From Cheiracanthium punctorium (taxonomy: Eukaryota; Arthropoda; Arachnida; Araneae; Cheiracanthiidae): 64,000 nucleotides of DNA. The position numbers were made by a program, and so were the translations under genes. A model generated the notes under the pieces. That model saw only the letters and a list, made by a program, of their open reading frames with translations, had not been told where the DNA came from and did not search any database. Of the stretch, positions 35,494 through 47,235 are shown piece by piece. How positions within the stretch are numbered: the stretch's first letter is position 1; each line of letters begins with the position of its first letter. The stretch is taken from assembly GCA_038373885.1 (NCBI GenBank), contig JAWZYV010013292.1, forward strand, positions 62,001 to 126,000. Reading direction: 5' to 3'.

Positions 35494-38400
35494 GTAATAT
35501 TTTTTTTATTCCTTCTACTACTTTAATAATTATATTGATGTTTTGAGATTTATTTTCCCTAATTGAGTGTCTAACAATTAATAACTGTTCACATGAAAGA
35601 TCTCAGTTCTCCCCCCCCATATATGGTGTAAGTTTTATTTTCATTTTGATGTAAGCTGTGTGCAGTGCTCCCCCCCCCCCCCCCTCAAAATATATAAATA
35701 AAAATTTGTTAAATTTTGCTCTTTATAATTCAGACTTGCATACATGCAGTTTGAAGAGATTGCTCATTGAGATTCTCATAAATGTATTTTACCCTTTTAC
35801 CCAAATATCTGTTGGTATGTCTTTTATTTTTTTAATCTAGTAAAAAATTTTGATTGCTTTTCTTTATTCAAGATTTTCAACCAGGGCCCGATTACCCTCT
35901 GAAGTGAAGGGAAGCTCAGTCTCATTTCAGCCCCCCCAAGTCGAAGTTTTAATGATTTTCTTTGATAAAAATATTTTATTCGTTAAAAGGAAATTTCATT
36001 GATTTTATTAGTTGGAATGATTTCCTTTGCTAAAACTATTTTTTTCATTAATCTGAAATTTTCTTTTTATAAAAATATTTTATTCATTAATCTTCATAAT
36101 AGTTTAGTTCATTGTAATGAGATTTTACAGTATTTTTTGAATTACTTTAAAAAATAAACTAAAAACATTACCTTATTGGGACATTAAATTTTATTTAGTC
36201 ATATTTTTCATTAGACATTTCTTTTTTTAGGAATTCTTTGTTTGTTTTGATGACATCATAAAAATCACAACATGACAGTTCAGAATTAATTTTGACATTT
36301 GGAAGATGTTTAAGACTATGTTAGATGTTAGGAGACACAAAACATATTGAAAGTCTACCCCTTTGTCCCAACAAATTTTCCCCCATGATAGAAAAAACTC
36401 TCTCAACTGAGGCAGATATCCCCAAAGACATCGCGAACTGAAACAAGTTAGATATGTTGTGACATGAAGTAACAAGACTTCTGAAAAACCTTAAAAATTG
36501 CGTTCCACTTCTCTTCATTAAAAATTTTTAGAATAACTTTAAAGATAAATTAACAACAAAATTTTGAAATTTTATCGCTGTTTTGCAGTAATTTTTGGGC
36601 CCCCCTTCAAATTCTGAGGTGAAGTTTAAGATTCCTGAACCTTTTCGGTAATCAGGCCCTGCTTTCAACTCTTCCTGCACAACATCTGTTTGAAATTCAA
36701 AATGTACTTTTTTCAGTCTTTTACGATTTTTGTCTAAAATTTCAACGCTTTTTGCCAGTCTAAGAAGTTTTATGTACTTTACTTATGTTAAAATGCCAAA
36801 CTTTGTTTCATTTGATGTCCAATAAACTCAGAAAATCATGAAAGAATTTTGAATCATGCTAATCTGAATTTTTTCTGCATGTTACAATTTGATTCTGATA
36901 ATAGTTTTGAATGATTACTTACAATTGCAAAGACTTTGGAAGACTGATTTGCTAGTTCATAAGTTCATACCTCCGCACCATACTATGTAGTTATAACAAA
37001 TATAAAACATTCACTACACTTATAGATCTAATTAGTCCATTAAAACTTTTTAATAAAAAATATGTATGATTGATATTTTGAAGGGGGGGGGGGATAAAAA
37101 CTTTGTAGATTGATAATTTTCTAGTTAGATTTCCTTTTTTACTGAATATAGCTTAAGTATCACATGCTTTATATTTACTGTTTTTAATGTTTTTCTTATC
37201 TCAGCTGTTCATTTTTAACTCATAATTGTCTATTTAGACACAAAATCCTGAACAGTGTGTCATGCAAGCTTTGGAAACATTGAATGAGTCACAAGTAAGT
37301 TACTTACATTTTTGAAATTATTGAATAATTCTTTATTTGAATTTTTGATATGGTAAAAATTGTAAAACAAACTAACAAACAACTTTGAAATTATTTTTTA
37401 TATTTTTTATATTGTGAATGTTTGAGTAAAACCATGGCAGAGAGGTTAAGTCACTCAAAATGGTAGACAGAAGGTGCCTGGTTCAAAACCAGGTCGCACT
37501 TGCTGACATAACCATTTGGAGTTTTCCGTGATTTTCTCCAAAACTTGGCATATAAATACAGGTTAGGACCCCTTAGAAAGACCCCACAGAGGGCAGCCCC
37601 CCCCCCTATGTTGTCTTTGGATTTATAAGTGACATTTGGGACAAGTGCACAAATCCAAAATATATGTTACACACACAAATATATTTAATACTAGCTTCAT
37701 AATTACCATAACTTGCTTTAAAACTTGGCCTAGTAGCTAATTTTAGTAGTGGTGCATGATTTACTCATTCAAAATGGAAAATAATCTCTAATCATGAGCA
37801 TCTTCAATATAGTTGTAATAAACACTCTAAATTTCATTAAAAAATGCAAAACATAAAAGCTTTTAACAACACTTGATTACATTTTTAAGGTGTTTTAATG
37901 CATGCAATACTGTGTAAATATTTCTGCAAATAAGTGTACATTATCTTTACATCATGTTTTTTTAAAATATCATCTTAAATTTCCTTTCAGGTTGACAACT
38001 TTTTAGCAGGTCGCTCACCCCTCAACTTAACCATGAGACTGGGTGATCACATGATGTTCATTCAATTACAGCTGTCAACTGTTTCATCGCCAACATCTAG
38101 CAACAGCAGCACCACCACATCTTCCTCATCAACATCAACCCCACCTACTCCCCCAACAACACCGACATCTACAAGTCATCCACCATCTTTGTCACCTTTC
38201 TCTTCTTCACCAGCATCAACGTCATCATCACTATCATCTTCCATATCATCGATACCATCGCCGCCTCCATCGCCCAAATCTACTGCACCGTGTTCTTCGA
38301 AAGTCTCGTTCGGCACGCCCCAGGAAAGTTCTCTGAACAGTAAAATATTTACCGAAGCCAGTCGAAACTTGACGCAGACGCTCAGGCAGTTATCATCTTC

Positions 38401-38639
38401 TGCACTCACAAAAAAGATGAATGAAAGCTGTGATGTAAGTGATCATGAATAAAGATTGGTGATGGTTTTAACTCTATCCAACAAAGTTTAAAAGCATTTA
38501 AGATTCCAGTTTGTTTATCTGTATCTGCTAGGCACTGACTCTATAAGGATTGAGGCAGTGGTGTAGTCCTTAAAAAAAAGTGGGGGGGATGCTCATTTTT
38601 AGAAGAAATTCAACCCAAATGTACGCATCCTTTTCTGAA

Positions 38640-38680
<41 letters not shown>

Positions 38681-41142
38681 GTATTTAGGGGGCGGGAGGA
38701 TAATACTGGAGCACTGAAGCTTAGAAATTAAATTTTAAATTTGCTGTACTATCTTGCTCGTGCTCAAGTTTTTAGAAATAAATTGCCTGAAAATCAATCT
38801 GACTTTTCTTGCAAAGTATATGTTGTGATTTTAAAGTATGCAATTTCTAGGCAGGATTTATAAAGTTATAATTTAAAACAAATTCATTCACATTTACATG
38901 GTTGATTACTGTTTCATTTAAATCAATCTTCCCCTTTTACTCTCTTTGACTCTTTGACCGAAAGTGCATTGTATGATGATGGATATATTTACATTGTGTA
39001 ATATTTACAAAAGATTTGTAAGTGAGTAATCTTATGGTCTACTTAGGTGGTCCAAATAGTCCTTTTTGGTTTTCATTCTAATGTAGAATGACAAAAGGAA
39101 AATTTACATTAAATTAGAGTTTTTTTTTTTTTTTTTTAACACGCAAAATCAGCATCCCCCCTGAAAAAAAAGTGGGGGTACGCATAAGTCAAAATGAAAA
39201 AGTGGGGGGACGGTGTTCCCCCCACGTCCCTCCTCGAACTACACCACTGGATTGAGGAGGCTTGAGCCCCTCCAATATTTTTTCAAAAGGGGCTGAGAAC
39301 TCTTAATAATAATTCTTCTTAAAGTTGCAAAAGTTACATTTGCAATTATTTATGCTGCTTCAATTTTAAAGGTTTAAAAAAAAAAAATTCAATTTATGAA
39401 AAAATTATCAGCTATGATTATTCAGTGCTTCTTATTTATTATGATTAATATTTTATTGTGTTTCTGACAATGACTTATTCTGTTTAGGGCCGCTGTTGTT
39501 TGGCACGCAGGCAAGGTGGTGCTGTGATAGAAAGTATGTACCATCATGGAAGAGGAGTTTTTTCAGGAACATTCTCAGGTTTGTGCTGTGTGTGTGTGTG
39601 TTTTTTTTTCCATTTCCTTAAAAAAGTTTTTAAACAGTAATACTTTTGATAAAGCTTGAAACTTCTTGGATAAATTAGAATTCAAATCCCTTGTCACTGA
39701 CATGAATAAAATTAATTTTAAAATTGTATACTTCATTTTAAATTTTTTATGCACCAAATCATTCAAGATTAAGTCCAAACATTTAATTTGGATTTACAGT
39801 GGAATCCCGATTATCTGAGGTGGTTGGGACTGAGCCTACCTCAGGTAATTAAAATCTTAAATAATACAAACAATCTTAATAATCCATATTTTAACAGAAG
39901 ATTCACATGCATTACATATTTGTGATTAAAAAAATTGTAACATTTCTAATGAATAATTAACTTAGTTTAAATAACTGAATTAGGAACATAACCATAATGA
40001 CTTGTTATAATCTAACATGTTATGACTAGTTCAAACTGTTCTGAGTTCATATCTGATTTATCCTGTGTCACTGGTGATGTCTCGTGGGTTAAAATGAACA
40101 GATTGGTTGAGTTTAGACTTCAGTTAATGGATGTGCTCTCATATGGGATTAATGGGTTTTAAATAATCGAGATTCTACTGCATTTAACTTTTTTATATAA
40201 ATTATCTCAAAAGTTGTTCTTTATTTTATTAACAGCATATCATTTGAATAAATTATTCATATTTTTCCCTAATAAAATTTCCTTCGTTGTTTTACTATTG
40301 TTTCTTTGTAAATAATAGAATAAATTGATTTATTTGCAATTCTGTGTCTTCAATAGGTACTTTGAATCCCATCCTGCAAGACAGAGATGGACGACCACGA
40401 AGAAATATTTGCACTGTCATTCATATTTTAAATGATCTCCTTGGGGCGTCATCTCATTGTAACCCTTCTGCTCAGTGCCTATGCTCAAATATGACTTCTG
40501 CTCACTCAAAAACTCAAAAAGCAAACCCTGTTGCACCTAAAGGTAAGAGTAGCTATTTTTTTTATTGTGGTCAAAGTATTTTTAAGCTCTTCTTGAAAAT
40601 TCTAAAAGTGTTTAATTATGAATATTCAAAATTAAATAAATAAAAAAAGAGAGAAAAGGATTAAGGTAGTAAATATTTGTGCTTGATTATTCTCAATTCC
40701 TGCTTCACTTTGCTTAAGAAGAAAAGCCTTATGTCAACACATTAGTCTTAAATTTTGATATTTTAATAATAAAGAATTTATCATTAATACATCAAATTCT
40801 GCTAGCCGGCCAGTTGCCGAGTAGATAAGACACTGAACATTGGGATATAACCGTAGGGCACTGGTGAGGGCTTTATCCTCTTGTGTGGCTGTCAAACTAA
40901 CAGTCTGGAGTTTTGGGTAATTTTCTCGAGGTCTAACTTGAATATGCATTCTAGTCCTTTAAGCAGTTTTTCACTCAAGACATTCCACCTTAGAGAGATA
41001 GCCCTGGTGTAGCTTTACCTTAACCAAAAACAAATAAATTCTGCCAAGGAGTTTAAATATTTCTTTTGCAGTCAGAAATAAAGCTCACGAAAATTTCAGT
41101 TTGTACATGTTGAATAAGAGGTGAATAATATTCACCAAAATG

Positions 41143-41178
<36 letters not shown>

Positions 41179-42964
41179 ACTTACAACATGCTTAAGATTG
41201 TTGAAGACAAAATAAAATTAATTCTTAATTTTTATGGTGAAGAAAAAACATGGATAAAATTTTTAATTTCAGTCGTAGGCACAGATTAGATGCCTTGAGC
41301 CTCTGTAGTTGTTTATTCATTTACATACATTATATAAGCATTAAATTTGTACTGTAAGTCTAATAGCAGCTCATGACTGGTTTTTATGAGAAGACTGTAT
41401 GATTTCTTAAGATTATACCAACATTATATAGTACCCTGTGAAGAAATGAGAAATATGATTTAGTTTTAGGTTAATAAAAAGGCACCCTTCAGATTTACTA
41501 TTCAAGAATGCTCAACTCATTCAATAAACTTACACATAAAAAAAGAGCAAAATGTTTACAATTTATAAAAAGCAAGTTGTGATTATATGCTTACTTCTTT
41601 CTTGAGGGGTGCTGTTCCCAGAAGTCACAAACCACTATTGTTTGGTCCAGTCTCACCTCTCCTCAGTAATTCAGATTTTTTATGCTTGTGGTTTCAAATC
41701 TAAGAGAGCTTATTTTTATACATTTCTGGTTGCATTTCTGTAGATTCAGAGAGGGAGCACAGGGGTAAATGCACCACATCCCCACCCCTGTCAAACTAAG
41801 TTTAGACTATAAAAGATTGGCTGCCCCAGGGGCATAGCCAGAAATTTTTCATGGGGGAGCAGTAGCGGATCCAGAAAATTTTTTTGGGAGGGGCTAAATT
41901 TTTTAAAAAGCTTATTTCACCCAATTAAAATGTACTATAAATCACAATTTTAGTCTAAACCAATGTATTAGGCTTTTGGGAGGGGCTAAGTAATAAAATA
42001 TGATCATTTTAGCTATTTAAAGTGTATAATAAAGCAGAATGTTACCCTTGAGCAATCTCTTTTGGGGGGGGCTGAAGCCCCCTAGCCCCTCCCCTGGATC
42101 CGCTACTGTGGGGGAGGGGGGTTTATGACTATTGCAACTCACATATATGCATGCATGTATGTGATAAGGGAGTGAAGAATATACATTTTGTATGGCAAAA
42201 AATTCCTCATGGGGAGGGGTTGACCCCCCTACCCCCACGCCCCTGGGGTGCCCAAGTGGTATAGCGGCTAAAGAACCATTTTATCAAGCCTTGAGTCTGG
42301 CTTTGATTTCTGGCTTGGGCTTGGATGTTAACTTGTCCATCCCTTCATAGGGGTAATGTTGGCTGCCCCATGGGTGCCCCCGAATGGCCTACAACTTTCG
42401 GCTGTTGTGGTGGCAAATACCTAATCAACAAGTGCCTGCCCATTATTAAAAAAAAAAAAAAAAGAACATAAAGGATTGACTTATTTTATAATTTAAATGC
42501 ATTTATCAGAAAAAGGTGACAAAACATTAAAAAAATACCCCTTTCAGAATTATTTGAATCCTCCACTGTATATTTGCACCTATTTTTTCTTATAAATCAG
42601 AAAGTTGTTGCAACTTTTTTAAAACAATAATTTTACTGAAATATTTATTTCCTAATGTTATCACTGAAGTGTTTTTCTTTTTTTCTTTCCAGATGATATG
42701 AAGGATGTTGAGGATAAAGTGTTAAGGGAGAAGGTTCAACACATCCAAACCATGCTAAAAGAAAGGAGGCTGAACCGCACTGCCCGTAGGGATGTGCGCT
42801 CTTCACCCTATCCATCTCACAGTCCCCGAAGTAATGCTAATGAAAATTCCAGCCATGCTGCCAAGAAAATCGACAGCAATGGTGTCTTCTTGTCCTCTAT
42901 CAACCCAGCAGAATGCAATGAGCAGACACTCATGGACTTCAGCTCTGAAACAGCTGTTGCCTGA
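35406..42964 (+). CDS. MIDN: Midnolin (MIDN / Drosophila stuxnet orthologue), six exons, 5' end missing
   Basis: Midnolin is a nuclear protein that, in mammals, delivers immediate-early and other short-lived nuclear proteins to the proteasome without ubiquitination; the fly orthologue Stuxnet controls Polycomb turnover. Exons are 35406-35493, 37238-37294, 37991-38434, 39488-39578, 40357-40542 and 42693-42964, all with AG/GT borders. After the first base, which completes a codon from the missing upstream exon, they sum to 1137 nt, exactly 378 codons plus TGA. In order the protein shows the end of the ubiquitin-like domain ([16 protein letters not shown]), Catch part 1 ([16 protein letters not shown], then [20 protein letters not shown]), a Ser/Thr/Pro linker, Catch part 2 ([39 protein letters not shown]), a basic C-terminal helix ([20 protein letters not shown]) and a short C-terminus ending AVA. 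These blocks and their order match midnolin closely. The start codon and first half of the Ubl were not found. Introns carry hAT, pogo and SINE insertions. Confidence 0.93.
35882..36661 (-). mobile_element. Decayed hAT element in midnolin intron
   Basis: The inverted ends are CAGGGCCCGATTACC at 35882 and the complement of CAGGGCCTGATTACC ending at 36661. They are flanked by TTTTCAAC / CTTTCAAC (7 of 8 identical). On the - strand around 36321-36518 a fragment reads [20 protein letters not shown], a typical hAT dimerisation-domain motif, so the transposase ran opposite to midnolin. It is a coding relic of 780 bp. It lies between the first and second midnolin exons seen here. Confidence 0.82.
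37238..37294 (+). CDS. MIDN: Midnolin exon: start of Catch region
   Basis: This 57-nt, phase 0-0 exon between TTTAG and GTAAGT encodes [19 protein letters not shown]. In human midnolin the equivalent stretch has PEQSVMQALESLTETQ. Because its length is a multiple of three, skipping it would keep the frame but remove part of the substrate-binding Catch region. Confidence 0.92.
37430..37690 (+). mobile_element. tRNA-derived SINE in midnolin intron
   Basis: A-box TGGCAGAGAGGTTAAG at 37435 and B-box GGTTCAAAACC at 37480-37490 are close to a real tRNA. The family core GTTTTCCGTGATTTTCTCC and AGGACCCCTTAGAAAGACC follow. It is in sense orientation to midnolin. Confidence 0.82.
37991..38434 (+). CDS. 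MIDN: Midnolin exon: Catch part 1 and Ser/Thr/Pro linker
   Basis: This 444-nt, phase 0-0 exon begins [20 protein letters not shown] and continues MMFIQLQLS, the most conserved run of the protein. It then becomes a roughly 65-residue low-complexity Ser/Thr/Pro stretch (about 38073-38290) with no predicted fold. This is followed by a segment ending KKMNESCD before the donor GTAAGT at 38435. In midnolin the linker separates the two Catch halves, which pair in space. The linker codons are trinucleotide-repeat-like (tca/acc/cca), so length variation between individuals is likely. Confidence 0.92.
38556..39249. mobile_element. hAT MITE in midnolin intron
   Basis: The ends CAGTGGTGTAGT and the complement of CAGTGGTGTAGT are flanked by a perfect 8-bp duplication GATTGAGG (38548-38555, 39250-39257). 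It has G-runs near both ends and an internal (TA)n/(TATG)n microsatellite at about 38645-38688. There is no coding signal. Confidence 0.9.
39488..39578 (+). CDS. MIDN: Midnolin exon: Catch part 2, first half
   Basis: This 91-nt exon starts after TTTAG and ends TCA G|GTTTGT, so a Gly codon is split with the next exon. It encodes [20 protein letters not shown] followed by [10 protein letters not shown]. Human midnolin has [20 protein letters not shown] at this point. Confidence 0.92.
39797..40180. mobile_element. Pogo/Tigger-like MITE in midnolin intron
   Basis: The inverted ends CAGTGGAATCCCGATTAT and the complement of CAGTAGAATCTCGATTAT, with TA on the left flank, fit Tc1/mariner-superfamily pogo/Tigger elements. 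The 384-bp body is non-coding. Confidence 0.75.
40357..40542 (+). CDS. MIDN: Midnolin exon: Catch part 2, second half
   Basis: This 186-nt exon starts after CAATAG and ends AAA G|GTAAGA. It encodes [20 protein letters not shown] then [14 protein letters not shown], matching the human stretch with [20 protein letters not shown]. A Cys-containing, non-conserved linker follows. Phase 1 at both ends keeps the split Gly and the Asp of the next junction in frame. Confidence 0.92.
40803..41030 (+). mobile_element. tRNA-derived SINE in midnolin intron
   Basis: Diverged copy: GTTGCCGAGTAGATAAGAC head, AACAGTCTGGAGTTTTGGGT core, AGAGATAGCCCTGGTGTAGC tail. Confidence 0.65.
41827..42245. mobile_element. 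hAT MITE (outer) in last midnolin intron, host to a nested MITE
   Basis: The ends are CAGGGGCATAGCC and the complement of CAGGGGCGTGGGG. The flanks GGCTGCCC (41819-41826) and GGGTGCCC (42246-42253) match in 7 of 8. The element at 41860-42108 sits inside it, and a SINE starts immediately to its right. Confidence 0.75.
41860..42108. mobile_element. hAT MITE (inner), CAGTAGCGGATCCAG ends
   Basis: The inverted ends CAGTAGCGGATCCAG / CTGGATCCGCTACTG are nearly perfect and flanked by the 8-bp duplication TGGGGGAG (41852-41859, 42109-42116). A diverged relative lies at 59370-59551. Confidence 0.88.
42246..42463 (+). mobile_element. Second tRNA-SINE type with poly(A) tail
   Basis: The head GTGCCCAAGTGGTATAGCGG contains an A-box (TGGTATAGCGG, 42257-42267). 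The body has TCATAGGGGTAATGTTGGC and GGCCTACAACTTTCGGC, and the tail is a 16-nt A run (about 42448-42463). The body differs from the abundant SINE family. It is the only copy seen, in the last midnolin intron, directly after the nested hAT pair. Confidence 0.65.
42693..42964 (+). CDS. MIDN: Midnolin terminal coding exon: C-terminal helix and stop
   Basis: The exon follows a long pyrimidine tract and TTCCAG. It encodes [20 protein letters not shown] and continues [20 protein letters not shown]. This is the basic amphipathic helix that in human midnolin contacts the proteasome (there RCKVERLQLLLQQKRLRRKA). The tail ends in [10 protein letters not shown] and a TGA at 42962-42964; human midnolin ends in a comparable FVVA. 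Confidence 0.92.
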
Positions 42965-43630
42965 CTCTTGGAAAAATCCTGCTCACTGATGAATCTGTGA
43001 AATCAGTATTTTGTAATTTGCTCTGATGTGTCAGAGTTGTTAGTTTTTGAATCCATGTTGTTACCATAAGCATGGGGGATTTCTTTTGTTGTGGTGCTTT
43101 GGGTATCGCTACAACATGATGAATATGTGTTTGGATATATTCTTCATTACAAATATTAGTGACTGTACCATTAGGTTTGTTCGAGTGTCTTAATAATGTG
43201 CATGTTGAAAAATGTATGGTTATTTCATATTGTGATAGTCAACATCTTGTATGTAATTGTGATACATGGAGGATTGGTTATTGGATTTCATGCTATTTGA
43301 AAAAGGGAGAAAGTAAAGGTCTTAAATATATCATTTGTACCATCTGAATTTATATATATATATATATACTACATTGTGCACTTTTTCTTGCACCTTTCAA
43401 AATTTTAATGCAAAATATCTTTATCTATCACTATGTATGTCTAGTCTGCTCAGGTACTATATTGCATCAATTAGTAATGCTTGTGAAATTAACTCAATAA
43501 TGCTTCAAAGTTTATTTGATATTTTAAAGAGGAATTAAAAAAAAAATTAGCAGATAATTTATTACAGCTTTTAAATATAACTTCAAAGCATGCTTTTAAA
43601 AAATTGTGCCTATATGTATAAAACATATCA

Positions 43631-44401
43631 CAGTGAAACATGTGTATAACGATACTGCTTATAACGACTATCCTGCTTAAATGATAATTTCTTTGATCCC
43701 AATGAAATTCTTATTTACTTAATGGTCTTTGAACCCATCTATAGTGATATTCACTTTTTACATCCACCTGTTTATAATGATAACTTTATGCTTACAAAGA
43801 GTTTTATATTATGTGTAACCAATTTTTTGGGGGGAAAACACTACCAATAGCCCAGAATATAAGATAATAAAAGATAGCACTATGGGAGTGGTAAAAGCCC
43901 TATTCAGTCCTAAGGCACCTTGTTCCTCTCAGATTTTAATGCGATAAAGCTAAAGCTTTTAAATCTGTGATAGTGTGGCATAAAACATTGACATTTGAAG
44001 AAAAGTTACTTTTTTTACAATGCTGTAAAGGAAATAAATTGTACATGCACCTACATGCATATTTTTATGTATATTGCTGGTAAAAATTGCTTCTAAAGTT
44101 TCCAATCATAAAAGAAAGTGCAATATAGTAGACTCAAGAAGAATATAATTAATATTTCCCGTATATGCACTGAACTTCTATACAATAAATTCATCACCCA
44201 AACTTCTTCAAAGACAATTTACAAGTTGTAACTATTAATGACTAAAGTTTTATATCTGCTTGGGAAATATTTTTTATTTTCATAAATAGAAAACTTTTTA
44301 ATGCTCAAATAATGCACAATAGTTCAACCTGTCTACAATGATAAACTGTAACCATATTATATTTACGTCCCTAACAATATCGTTATACGCAGGTTTCACT
44401 G
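43631..44401. mobile_element. Pogo/Tigger-like MITE in the midnolin tail
   Basis: The 27-bp inverted ends (starting CAGTGAAACATGTGTATAAC; right end complement CAGTGAAACCTGCGTATAAC) have about four mismatches. TA follows the right end. The 771-bp body has no coding signal. It is one of only two transposons in the 42965-50760 stretch. Confidence 0.75.
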
Positions 44402-45972
44402 TATATTGATTAACTCAAGCTTATTATTTAATTAAATTTTGTTTCTGAAAGGTTTCTTTAATTTATGATCAAGATTCAAATTACACCAGACGTAACACTT
44501 TCAGGTCTAAGTTATTTTGACTGCGTATGTCCCTGCACACTAGGGGTGGTTTGGTACTTTTCATGATTTTTTTTATAAAATACTTGGAAGATATATATTT
44601 TAATTTTTTATAATCATAAACGTTTAACTGTTCATACTTATAATAAAGGAACTGTTTATATGTACTAAGAATTAATATTTAATGAGAAATGATTGGAAAA
44701 AGTGGTTTAAAGAATAAAAAGAAGTCCCAAATATGAAAAAAAAAATTAGCATAAAATTTTACAGACTGACCCAAGGAAAACTGGCCCAAATGTTGTACAA
44801 ATACCTGAAAATAGGTTTTATTTGTAAATAAACATTATTTAATAAATTTTACTTTTGTATGGTACGTTTAAAAGCAAAAATCAAAAAGTAATTCTAATTC
44901 TAGATCATTTCATACAATTAATTCTGTTTGGTACTGCCATTGCTATTTTTTTTAACTAAAAGGCTCATAGATAATATTTGAAAATACTGCAAACCTGTAT
45001 AGTTAGTTCTTTTGTTGCTCAGAGAGTTAAAATTTGTGACCCTGAAAGACTATCAGGCTTAGTTTGTTTCAGTGAAAATGCCTATTGTAGTGATGCTCAA
45101 GCTTAGTCCTGAAAGTGTTAAAAACATTCAAGAAGTCTTTTTCACGGGTTATACTTAACTATAACTTAAATATACTAATGATAATTTATTATACTTAAAA
45201 GTTTGCCTTGAAGATTATTGCATGTAAAGTGCATACAAAAACTTCTGAATTGATGCAGCCATAGTTTTTGCATCATACCTATAACTCATGTCACATTGAT
45301 TTAAACAGCTTAAATGAATATTCTATTTTATATAAATTGAGTTTTTGTCAGTATCATTGGATTCAGTTTTTCAAACATTTTAATCAAGAGGTATTTAAAA
45401 AAAGGAAATTTAAACCTGAGTGCTAAATATATTCTTCATGACTTATAATCTTAACTACATATAATATTTCTGCATAGCACCAATTAGAACTGTTAATCAC
45501 GCAGTAATTATGAACTGGGAAAACCATTTCCTCTTATTTTCAACTGATTCAAAAGCTTTGATAGATAAAAAAAAATAAATTACTGTAAAATAATAATATC
45601 CTTCTTATTGAAATGTGTAATTCTTTTTCTTTATTTCATTTTATTAATGAGTACTATGCAATAGTTTAAACAAGTATAAATGTTTAGTTTACATTTTAGC
45701 TTTATAAGCTTAAAAAAAGTATTTATGAAATCACTGTAATTCACTATAATTAAACACACATAGTTGTATTCTTGAAAGTACTCATTTTTAATCTTATATG
45801 TGTATAATTGAAAATTGTTTATAGTTGGAAAAAAAAAAAAAAGTCACTTTATGAATAAATTGTAGTCTAAGTACTAAAATTATCCATTCAGAAAAAGCAA
45901 AATTATAAAAAGGAGCTCTAAAGAAAAAGGAGATACAAAACAATATTAAGAAAAATTATTTTAACATTATCT

Positions 45973-46008
<36 letters not shown>

Positions 46009-47078
46009 AGAAAATTTATTCACTAGAAATGTTAGCATATTTGAATATTTTTAGACATTTTGTGAAGTTTGCTTACTATTTAATTATTCTGCTTGATTCT
46101 CTAAATGGTATTAGTATAATTTTGTATTTAATATGTTGTAAGAATTATAATAGATATGGTTTGATATTTTCCCCCCACATACACTATATACGATATATTT
46201 CCCCCACATATTACTTTACTATCAGTAATATTTTATGTATCTTATTCTGTTGTAACTGAAATCAGTAGTCCATTTATTTTGAAGCTGTTGCATTGTTTGA
46301 ATATAGTTTAGCTTAATACAGGTAGTGTTCTAAAAGAAAATAACTTGGTAATACAATGATCCATATTTTGAAAGTGTCTTGCCACTTCAGTCATAGCTAA
46401 GTGGCAGTCATTGTACTTGGATGTAATATTTTAATAGGTAATCCTCGGCTGGCATTATCATAAAATCTAAAAGCATATTACTGATCATGCATGAAATTTT
46501 TTCTTATTATAGAATTATTATAATAATTTAACTAAGTTAATTGGAAATATAGGAATAACAGTTGTATTATTTTCTTTCTTTATAGGTACTCTTGTTCTTC
46601 AGAATTTGCACACGCTTGATCATAATTGCAGTTTATAGATTTTAATTTTTGAGTTATGCTAAATTATTTCATTCATCAAATTTAATTTTTTTTGCTAGTC
46701 TTCTTTTATATATAGAATTTAAATAAAGTTTTAAGATAACTTAATCATTTGAATAACTTAATTGTTTAACTACTTCTTGAATAAGAATGGTAAATTTTTC
46801 ATTGCAATATAGCTTTTTAAAATAACTATTGAAACAAATAAAGCCTTTATAGATTTAATGCATACACACAAAAATAAGAAACTGGAAATACATACACTGA
46901 TGATACTATTCTGGGTTTTATGATGGCTTAGTAATATGGCCAAGGTTTATCCATAGTAAATTGCAGAAGTTAATTATACCACTGTTTAGAGAAGGTGTAT
47001 GTTCTACCTATTATGTCTCATTAATCATAATTAATAATTGCTTTTTTATGAATATCTGAGTTAACTTATCATAAGTGG

Positions 47079-47235
47079 CAGTGGCATAGCAAGGGGGGGC
47101 GGTCTGCCCCACGTGTCACCCTCGAAGGGGTGACACCCGATCGCTTGTATTGCAAAAATTCCAAAAATATCGCATGTATGGGGGTGACACCACTTATATC
47201 CGCCCCTGGTGTCACCCACTGTAGCTACGCCACTG
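47079..47235. mobile_element. hAT MITE in the midnolin downstream tail
   Basis: This 157-bp element has ends CAGTGGCATAGC and GTAGCTACGCCACTG and a perfect 8-bp duplication ATAAGTGG (47071-47078, 47236-47243). It is the same family as 21951-22281, sharing the GTGTCACCCTC-AAGGGGTGA palindrome. Confidence 0.9.

Noticed and set aside
38176..38409. Acidic - strand open frame inside a midnolin exon
   Set aside because: It is the antisense shadow of the Ser/Thr/Pro linker (tca/acc codons read backwards give Asp/Glu/Gly).
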